Origin: Embleya hyalina
Lineage (GTDB): Bacteria > Actinomycetota > Actinomycetes > Streptomycetales > Streptomycetaceae
DNA length: 64,000 nucleotides
NCBI RefSeq assembly: GCF_003967355.1
Contig: NZ_BIFH01000013.1
Location: 216,461-280,460, forward strand
Direction of reading: 5' to 3'
Under the pieces are notes generated by a model. That model was not told the origin of the DNA, ran no database searches, and worked only from the letters and a program-made list of their open reading frames with translations. Below are positions 59,701 to 64,000 of this stretch, piece by piece. A program made the position numbers and the translations under genes. Numbering within the stretch: the first letter of the stretch is position 1; each line of letters begins with the position of its first letter.

Positions 59701-60603
59701 CGCGACCGCGACCTCGCCGAAGGAGGCGCGCGGCTTGTAGCCGATGCCGACCGGGTCGCCGGCCTTGAGCTCGCGCAGCCGGTCGGCGCCGCCTTCGCGG
59801 CCGATCAGCAGCGTGGTGCCGTCGGCGATCGGCCCGCCGCCGAGCCTGTCGCGCACCGCGACGACGCGGCCCTCGCGGATCTCGACCTCGACCACGTTGC
59901 CCGAGCCGCCCGCGACATGCGCCAGGGACGCGTTGCCCCACGCCGAGGTGAACACGCCGACGCCGCCCTCGGGCAGGCCGTAGGTGTTGACGCCCGACAG
60001 CGGCACCTCCCGGCCGCCGGGCAGCGTGGCATTGCCCTCCAGGAACACCTGTGCCATCCGGGCCAGTCCGTCGGTACCGACGGTCACGGCCTGGTTCCAG
60101 CCCTCGATCGGCGCGTGGATCAGGCCCTTGTTGCGCGAGACGCCGGCGCCGAGCGGGGCCTCGGAGGCGTTCATGTCGAAGTAGTCGCCGTTGATGGCGG
60201 CGACGGCCCCCGCGTTGCGGGCCTGCTCGGACACGGTCTGCCGGGTCGTCACCTTGCCCGAGGACAGGTAGTCGACGCTCAGGCCCTTGGTGTTCAGGTC
60301 GGCGACCAAAACGTTTCCGCGGATCCAGCCGGCCCGGCCGATGCGATCGAAGGACGTCCGGGTCAGGCCGGGAGCGATCGGGGTGACCTCACGGCGGGTG
60401 ACGACGGACTCGCCGGGACGGTCGAGCACGAGGCCGTCGGCGGCGCCGCCCGCCTGCGGCTTCGCGGCGGTCCGCGGCGCCTCGTCGGCCAGGGCCGCGG
60501 GGGCGGCCGCGGTGAGGCCGGCCACGAGCAGGGTGGTCAGGGCGAGCGCGGCCGCCGCCGGGCGGCGGCGGGCCGGGCGTACGCCCATGCGGGGTGGTGA
60601 CAC
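56734..60603 (-). CDS. Large secreted phosphodiester glycosidase-metallophosphatase fusion protein
   Basis: A 1289-residue exported protein. A signal peptide (AAALALTTLLVAGLTAAAPAALA) leads to an NAGPA-type phosphodiester glycosidase domain (about 90-440: AAINGDYFDMN, LVTIDGRQ, LNMDGGGSADM). Ig-like and sandwich domains follow, then a calcineurin-type metallophosphoesterase domain (about 780-1060) with VMSDAQF, VITGDFVDE, VPGNHEV, FDHHPTND and SGHVGAFH; the first metal motif has Gln where His is usual. The last 130 residues repeat VKGPI/VTGPI/VGGPI, like a beta-helix. It may strip phospho-sugars from glycopolymers outside the cell. GTG 60603 or ATG at 60588 are alternative starts. Confidence 0.85.
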   Translation of the reverse strand: MSPPRMGVRPARRRPAAAALALTTLLVAGLTAAAPAALADEAPRTAAKPQAGGAADGLVLDRPGESVVTRREVTPIAPGLTRTSFDRIGRAGWIRGNVLVADLNTKGLSVDYLSSGKVTTRQTVSEQARNAGAVAAINGDYFDMNASEAPLGAGVSRNKGLIHAPIEGWNQAVTVGTDGLARMAQVFLEGNATLPGGREVPLSGVNTYGLPEGGVGVFTSAWGNASLAHVAGGSGNVVEVEIREGRVVAVRDRLGGGPIADGTTLLIGREGGADRLRELKAGDPVGIGYKPRASFGEVAVAVGGYQVLVRDGVATESGENDGNEPNARTAVGFSADGRRMYLVTIDGRQADSPGINLTNLAVLMRDMGAHNALNMDGGGSADMVARLPGQAQSGVVSSPSDNGGERPVANGLGLFTTPGSGETRGFRLRPVPTVDTGVRMFPGLHRTVRALPHDESFGAVKGAVPKPKWSTDTAAKLTVAGTGTEAVVTGRAPGPASVTIKAKGAEDAKLPLTVLGEPVRVTAGDDPVGLAAPGASTHLAVTGYDATGHAAPVEAADVKVTGGEGIVEVTPAPDGTLNLKALADGRSATLKLTVGSLETAVAVTVGMTEKSFADFSNAAAWTSGNDRAPGGSVAPAPGPDGKPGLSLAYDFTRSTGTRGQYAIAPEGIVLPGQPRALTMWIEGDGNGAWPRIQYRTAAGVVSNLDAPMVTWKGWQKVEFPVPAGVQYPLTFQRFRLMETNADRQYTGRLGLSDLRVQVPPDVQLPKQPYVKDPVILTNGTVDAKPLRVAVMSDAQFVARDPNSDRVRDAQRTLREVAAAKPEFMVITGDFVDEASPEDFALARKLLDEFDQYTNRSIPWHYVPGNHEVMGPGNIANFKAAFGETSKVFDHKGTRFVTVDSSMGTLRGGGFEQVAGLRKALDDAAKDPNITGLLLFDHHPTNDPLPDKGSQLGDRKEARMVEQWLGAFRADSGKSAAMVSGHVGAFHAASVDGVPYLINGNSSKGPAAEPDRGGFTGWTMLGIDPAKGRVTDPFAVPTDDAAWLRAEVKPYAESVALRAPATLGVLNTQPVTTTMVQDGRTVPVAWPVTAQWSGTGVHIGAPASAPRGAIAAYDPTYATLTGLRPGVATLTVTVGGVKAEQRVKVGDFDPAACTTTIRGSTAKPLAVTSGVTCLDNATVKGPILVRPGAGLVATGSTVTGPISAHGATVLILTDTTVGGPIAASGGTGPAMLLWSELGGPADLSLNRGITVLAGNTVGGPLSCRLNTPPPTNGGIPNKVSGPKSDQCRAL

Positions 60604-60826
60604 GGGGACTTCAGCTCCTCAACGCATGCGAGGATCCACCGATCGGAGCACGGCGGCGCGACCTCGCGAAATGGCTCGGCCCGGTCGAGACCACCGGGCC
60701 ACAGGCAGCCAATCGCGGTCGAGGGGCCCGAATGCCACGTTCCGGTTAACCGGTTGTCGCCCGAGGGAGAACACCGTCCACGACTCCGCAGGAATGGGGC
60801 GCATCGGCCGGAGCCGGGCGGGCGGG

Positions 60827-61387
60827 TCAGGAATGGGGCGCGGTTGTCGGTCCCGGGCCGTCGGGTTCGGGGAGTTCGTCCGCGAGTTCCTGGAAGACGG
60901 TGATGTGCAGATCGGCGGGTGCGTCGAGCCTGGAGTTCAGCGACCGCCACGGCGTGACGGTAGGGGGCGCGACCGGGATGGCGCCCGCGTCGACGAGGCG
61001 ATCGGTCACGGCCCGGCCGTCGGCGACCTCGAAGGCGACCCGGATCCGGGGCGCCACCGGGCGGCCGACCTCGACGTCGTCGATCATCCGCTTCTGCTGC
61101 GGATTGGCGATCTCCAACGTGGCCCGACCGGCGTCGAGAATCGCGACACGGGCACCCCCGTCCCCGGAATAGGCCGCCTCCTCGGGCAGGCCGAGGGCGT
61201 CACGGTAGAAGGCGAGCGCGGCGTCGAAGTCGTCGGCCTCGACGACGAGACGCAGTTGGCGTACGGGGTTTGCCGGTGCCGGTGCCGGTGCCGGTGCCGG
61301 TGCCGGTGACGACGGCGACGGCGATGGCGATGGCGATGGTGACGACGGCGATGGCGATGGTGCCTGCGGGGGTTCTGGGTGCGTCAT
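60827..61387 (-). CDS. VOC (glyoxalase/bleomycin resistance-fold) protein with low-complexity N-terminus
   Basis: A 186-residue protein. Residues about 12-40 are an (SP)n then (AP)n stretch, coded by hexanucleotide repeats (61271-61360). The VOC fold begins at VRQLRLVVEADDFDAALAFYRDALGLPEEAAY and continues through ARVAILDAGRATLEIANPQQKRMID and IRVAFEVADGRAVTDRLVDAGA. VOC proteins include glyoxalase, dioxygenases and antibiotic-binding proteins; function cannot be told. It is divergent from the PLP decarboxylase gene (213 nt). Confidence 0.87.
   Translation of the reverse strand: MTHPEPPQAPSPSPSSPSPSPSPSPSSPAPAPAPAPAPANPVRQLRLVVEADDFDAALAFYRDALGLPEEAAYSGDGGARVAILDAGRATLEIANPQQKRMIDDVEVGRPVAPRIRVAFEVADGRAVTDRLVDAGAIPVAPPTVTPWRSLNSRLDAPADLHITVFQELADELPEPDGPGPTTAPHS
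61271..61360. repeat. Hexanucleotide repeats within the VOC gene
   Basis: TGCCGG is repeated six times in tandem (61271-61306), followed by a less regular run of GGCGAT/GGCGAC units (61314-61360). They encode alternating Ala-Pro and Ser-Pro on the minus strand and are prone to slippage in steps that keep the frame. Confidence 0.9.
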
Positions 61388-61536
61388 GGTCGTTCTCTCT
61401 CGGGGTGAAATGGGCCGAACAGCCCCACTATTGCGACACCCGTCTCGAAAGCCTCGACAACGCGCCGAAAATACGATCGTCATCAAGATCCTTCGTGATG
61501 GTCCGCGAGCTCGCCGGGCGGCGTATGTCGGGTGTC

Positions 61537-61582
61537 TTGACCGGGCTTTCATACGCGGCCTAGCTTGTTTGGCACCAAACAA
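61537..61582 (+). promoter_or_regulatory. Promoter and perfect palindrome before the PLP decarboxylase
   Basis: TTGACC (61537-61542) and TAGCTT (61561-61566) are 18 nt apart. TTGTTTGG-CA-CCAAACAA (61565-61582), an 8-2-8 perfect palindrome, covers the expected transcription start, so a repressor could block it directly. No regulator gene is adjacent. Confidence 0.6.
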
Positions 61583-61600
61583 TCTCCGGAGGAGAACGGT

Positions 61601-62965
61601 ATGGATCTGCGCCACTGGCTCGAGGCCGCCGTGACATCCAACGAGCATTGGGCCGCCGGGTTCGGGTCCTACCGGAGCCATCCGGCCCTGGAGGTCGACG
61701 ACGAACGGTTCGCCGAGGTCTTCGCCACATTCACCGAGCGGCTGACGGACAACTACCCCTTTTTCCACCCGCGTTACGCCGGCCAGATGCTCAAGCCGCC
61801 GCATCCGGCGGCGGTCGCGGGCTATCTCGCCGCGATGCTGATCAACCCCAACAACCACGCCCTGGACGGTGGACCCGCGACCGCCGAGATGGAACGCGAG
61901 GTCGTACAGCGGCTCGCCGACATGTTCGGGTACGACACCCACCTCGGGCACCTCACCACCAGCGGGACGATCGCCAACCTCGAAGCGCTCTTCGTGGCGC
62001 GCGAACTCCACCCCGGGAAGGGCATCGCCTACAGCACCGAGGCCCACTACACCCACGGGCGCATGTGCGGCGTGCTCGGCGTGGAGGGCCACTCCGTACC
62101 GGTGGACGACCTCGGCCGCATGGACCTCGACGCGCTGGAGGAACTGCTGCGGACCGGACGGGTCGGTACGGTCGTGCTCACCGCGGGCACCACCGGCCTC
62201 GGCGCCGTCGAACCGATCCACGAGGCATTGGAGTTGCGCGAGCGTTACGGCGTACGGATCCATGTCGACGCCGCTTATGGGGGATTCTTCACCCTGCTCG
62301 CCGGGCTGGACGGCCCCGAGGGGTTGCCGGCCGCGCCGTGGCGGGCGATCGCCGAGTGCGACTCGATCGTGGTGGACCCGCACAAGCACGCCCTCCAGCC
62401 TTACGGGTGCGGGGCCGTGCTGTTCCGCGACCCGTCGGTCGGCCGGTTCTATCTGCACGACTCGCCCTACACCTACTTCACCTCCGAGGAGTTGCACCTC
62501 GGCGAGATCAGCCTGGAGTGTTCACGCGCGGGCGCGGCGGCGGCCGCCCTGTGGCTGACCTTCCAACTCCTGCCGCCCACCCGGGAAGGCCTGGGGCGCT
62601 CGCTGGCGGCCGGCCGACGTGCGGCGCTGCGCTGGGCGGAGTTGATCGAGCGGTCGGACCGGCTGGAGCTGTACCAACCCCCGGAGTTGGACATCGTGAC
62701 CTATTTCCCGATCACCGAGCCGCACACCCTCTCGCGGATCGACGAGGCCGGCGTCCGCATCCTGCACGAGGGCATGCGCGACAGCGACGACCCGATCTTC
62801 CTGAGCACACTCCGAATAGACGCCGAACGCCTGATAACCCGCCACCCGAAACTCACCGCCGACGCGAACGGAGCCCGCATCCTCCGCAGCGTACTGATGA
62901 AGCCGGAGTCGGAAGACTACGTAACCCACCTCCACGCCCGAGTGGAACAACTCGCCGGCCCATGA
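61601..62965 (+). CDS. PLP-dependent decarboxylase (group II, tyrosine/aromatic decarboxylase-like)
   Basis: A 454-residue fold-type I PLP enzyme. HPRYAGQMLKPPHPAAVAGYLAAMLINPNNHALDGGPATAEMEREVV is the conserved N-terminal part; LTTSGTIANLEAL binds the phosphate; HVDAAYGGFF supplies the PLP-pyridine Asp; SIVVDPHKHALQPYG carries the Schiff-base Lys. Such enzymes decarboxylate aromatic or acidic amino acids (tyrosine, glutamate, tryptophan or 2,4-diaminobutyrate). Substrate is unclear. GGAGGAG precedes ATG 61601. A palindrome covers its promoter. Confidence 0.9.
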   Translation: MDLRHWLEAAVTSNEHWAAGFGSYRSHPALEVDDERFAEVFATFTERLTDNYPFFHPRYAGQMLKPPHPAAVAGYLAAMLINPNNHALDGGPATAEMEREVVQRLADMFGYDTHLGHLTTSGTIANLEALFVARELHPGKGIAYSTEAHYTHGRMCGVLGVEGHSVPVDDLGRMDLDALEELLRTGRVGTVVLTAGTTGLGAVEPIHEALELRERYGVRIHVDAAYGGFFTLLAGLDGPEGLPAAPWRAIAECDSIVVDPHKHALQPYGCGAVLFRDPSVGRFYLHDSPYTYFTSEELHLGEISLECSRAGAAAAALWLTFQLLPPTREGLGRSLAAGRRAALRWAELIERSDRLELYQPPELDIVTYFPITEPHTLSRIDEAGVRILHEGMRDSDDPIFLSTLRIDAERLITRHPKLTADANGARILRSVLMKPESEDYVTHLHARVEQLAGP

Positions 62966-63092
62966 CCCGGAGGCATGTCCGCGCCGCGCGGCTGCGCCAC
63001 GGCTCCGCGCTTCGCCGAAGAGGGCGCCCGGGCCGGGTCCTCGGGGGGCCTTGCCGGGTGGGGTGGGTGTGTTCGGCGGGCGGTGTGCTTGT

Positions 63093-63227
63093 GGTTGCGG
63101 GGGCCTGGTGCGGGGTTGGTCCGGGACGTGGGGTGGGCCGCCGCCGGCGTGCGGGGCTCGGAGGCTGAGGCTTCCGACGAGGCGGGCGCTTTGGTCGGCG
63201 AAAACCAGCCTGCAGCGGCGGGGAGGG
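63093..63227 (+). repeat. Direct repeat copy A (135 nt)
   Basis: Copy A contains the landmark TTGGTCGGCGAAAACCAGCC at 63191-63210. It matches copy B at an offset of 210 nt with only about seven differences over 135 nt, then the similarity continues loosely to the CCTTCCCGAGTGGG element at 63259 and 63469. Confidence 0.9.
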
Positions 63228-63302
63228 GGAGGGGGTCGGGTCGGGTCTGCCGCCGGGCCTTCCCGAGTGGGCCGGGTTCCGTCCGGCGAGAGTTGCGCCT
63301 CG

Positions 63303-63437
63303 GGTTGCGGGGGGCTGGTGCGGGGTTGGTCCGGGACGTGGGGTGGGCCGCCGCCGGCGTGCGGGGCTCGGAGGCTGAGGCCTCCGACGAGACGACCGCC
63401 TTGGTCGGCGAAAACCAGCCTGCAGCGGCGGGGAGGG
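63303..63437 (+). repeat. Direct repeat copy B (135 nt)
   Basis: Copy B is about 95 percent identical to copy A; its landmark is at 63401-63420. Confidence 0.9.
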
Positions 63438-63519
63438 CAGGTGCCCGGGTCCAGTCTGCCGAGTGGCCTTCCCGAGTGGGTCGGGGCGGTTCGGGGACGT
63501 TGGGAGAGGAGTTGGGGTT

Positions 63520-63833
63520 CGAAACCGGATCGCGAGGGGCGGTTGTGACTTTCGAGCCTTGGTGACCTGCGGTTATGCGAGGTCGAGACGGAAAGTCGGG
63601 CATCGAGTGTCGGTTTCGTGCGCTCCAACCCCCTCGACGCTGGTGTGGAGGCCGAAACTGCTCAGTGGAAGCCGACTTCGCGTGCCGCGACCTCACGAAG
63701 GCCGTCGAGGAGACCGAAAGTGCCCAGTGAGAACCGAAACCGGATCCCGAGGCGCTCCAGGTGGCTTCCCTGCGCACTGACCTGCGAGTTTCTCTCCCAT
63801 CGAGGCTCCAGCACTCCACGCGATCCGGTTTCG
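63520..63833. repeat. Inverted 15-nt repeats bounding the centre of the repeat region
   Basis: CGAAACCGGATCGCG (63520-63534) is exactly reverse-complementary to 63819-63833. A third partial copy (CGAAACCGGATC) is at 63735-63746. They delimit the 284-nt non-repeated centre between the direct and inverted copies. Confidence 0.85.
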
Positions 63834-63867
63834 TGAACCGCCGTCACCCACATACCCACCGCCCGCC

Positions 63868-64000
63868 GGACACGACCCGACCCGCTCGGGAAGGTTCGGC
63901 GGCAGACTCGACCCGACCCCCTCTCCCTGCCCGCCGCTGCAGGCTGGTTTTCGCCGACCAAGGCGCCCGTCTCGTCGAAGGCTTCGGGTCTCGGAGCCTC
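63868..64000 (-). repeat. Inverted repeat copy C, cut by window edge
   Basis: Copy C is the reverse complement of the same family; its landmark lies at 63942-63961. Its further sequence (CCTTCCCGAGCGGG read on the minus strand) matches the tail of copies A and B. It runs off the window. Confidence 0.85.

Larger units (their letters stand above)
62966..64000. other. About 1 kb non-coding repeat-rich region at the right edge
   Basis: No frame shows the third-position G/C pattern of a gene. The region contains two direct copies of a 135-nt sequence (63093-63227 and 63303-63437, offset exactly 210 nt), an inverted copy at the edge (63868-64000), and a 15-nt inverted repeat (63520-63534 with 63819-63833) inside. 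No transposase or integrase is visible. The element continues beyond the window. Confidence 0.7.

Noticed and set aside
56533..60600. 1355-codon plus-strand frame opposite the glycosidase/phosphatase fusion
   Set aside because: Composition typical of antisense frames (Gly, Arg, Val, Asp) and the minus strand has clear domains and a signal peptide.
63093..64000. CRISPR array
   Set aside because: Repeats are 135 nt with no short regular spacers, and no cas genes are visible; the 9-nt and 6-nt arrays are simple tandem repeats.

Overview
The window is one stretch of actinobacterial chromosome. Base composition is very high in G+C, codon third positions are almost all G or C, and many genes start with GTG or TTG. 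The repertoire (Fur-type regulator beside katG, DUF574 methyltransferase, M6 metalloprotease, GH19 chitinase behind a DasR-like site, F420-type luciferase-fold oxidoreductase, many TetR/MarR regulators) points to a Streptomycetaceae-like, soil-living filamentous actinomycete. The species cannot be named from this sequence. I see no rRNA, tRNA, CRISPR array, transposase or integrase. The window looks like accessory and catabolic chromosome rather than a core ribosomal or replication region.

Layout. 0-13 kb: edge of a secreted protein; a methyltransferase converging on an S41 protease; GNAT; a DUF6247-like protein; a Fur-type regulator divergent from katG; nadE; an isochorismatase-fold protein; a divergent pair of citrate-synthase-family genes, one fused to an HTH domain; an NTF2-like/MarR divergent pair with two strong palindromic operators; a PPOX-fold protein. 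13-26 kb: secreted M6 protease, DUF574 methyltransferase, a 650-residue orphan, a decayed-looking patch, a PYROXD2-like flavoprotein, a serine beta-lactamase-fold enzyme, TetR divergent from ohr, Lrp divergent from an LLM oxidoreductase plus deaminase operon. 26-37 kb: NmrA-like/SDR pair with divergent TetR, a PARG-type ADP-ribose hydrolase divergent from a DrrC-like UvrA paralogue, a winged-helix protein, a two-gene membrane HExxH unit, and a proline racemase/ornithine cyclodeaminase operon. 37-46 kb: DHA2 exporter, ECF sigma factor with a zinc-finger/MDMPI-fused anti-sigma, a lipoprotein, and a DUF4331-TPR-NicO metal-transport operon. 46-54 kb: a nitrogen/amide-compound block made of P1 peptidase, APC permease, C45 acyltransferase-like enzyme, YtcJ-like amidohydrolase and NCS1 permease, with two TetR regulators. 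54-64 kb: stand-alone Rnl2-type RNA ligase, GH19 chitinase, a very large secreted phosphodiester-glycosidase/metallophosphatase fusion, VOC protein, PLP decarboxylase, then about 1 kb of non-coding repeats.

How genes work together. Several pairs overlap by GTGA or ATGA (SDR/NmrA, racemase/cyclodeaminase, sigma/anti-sigma, TPR/NicO, TetR/P1 peptidase, amidohydrolase/C45) and are probably translationally coupled. Oxidative-stress genes recur (katG, ohr). Divergent regulator/target pairs with palindromic operators are common. Convergent units are often closed by long GC-rich hairpins.

Most notable for follow-up: the solitary RNA ligase at 54.2 kb, the ADP-ribose hydrolase/UvrA-paralogue pair at 28.4-31.9 kb, the DUF4331-TPR-NicO operon, the MarR double operator, the 9-nt tandem array filling a gap inside an operon (51.85-51.96 kb), and the direct plus inverted repeats at the right end. 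None of these proves a new system; all functional assignments rest on motif recognition by eye.
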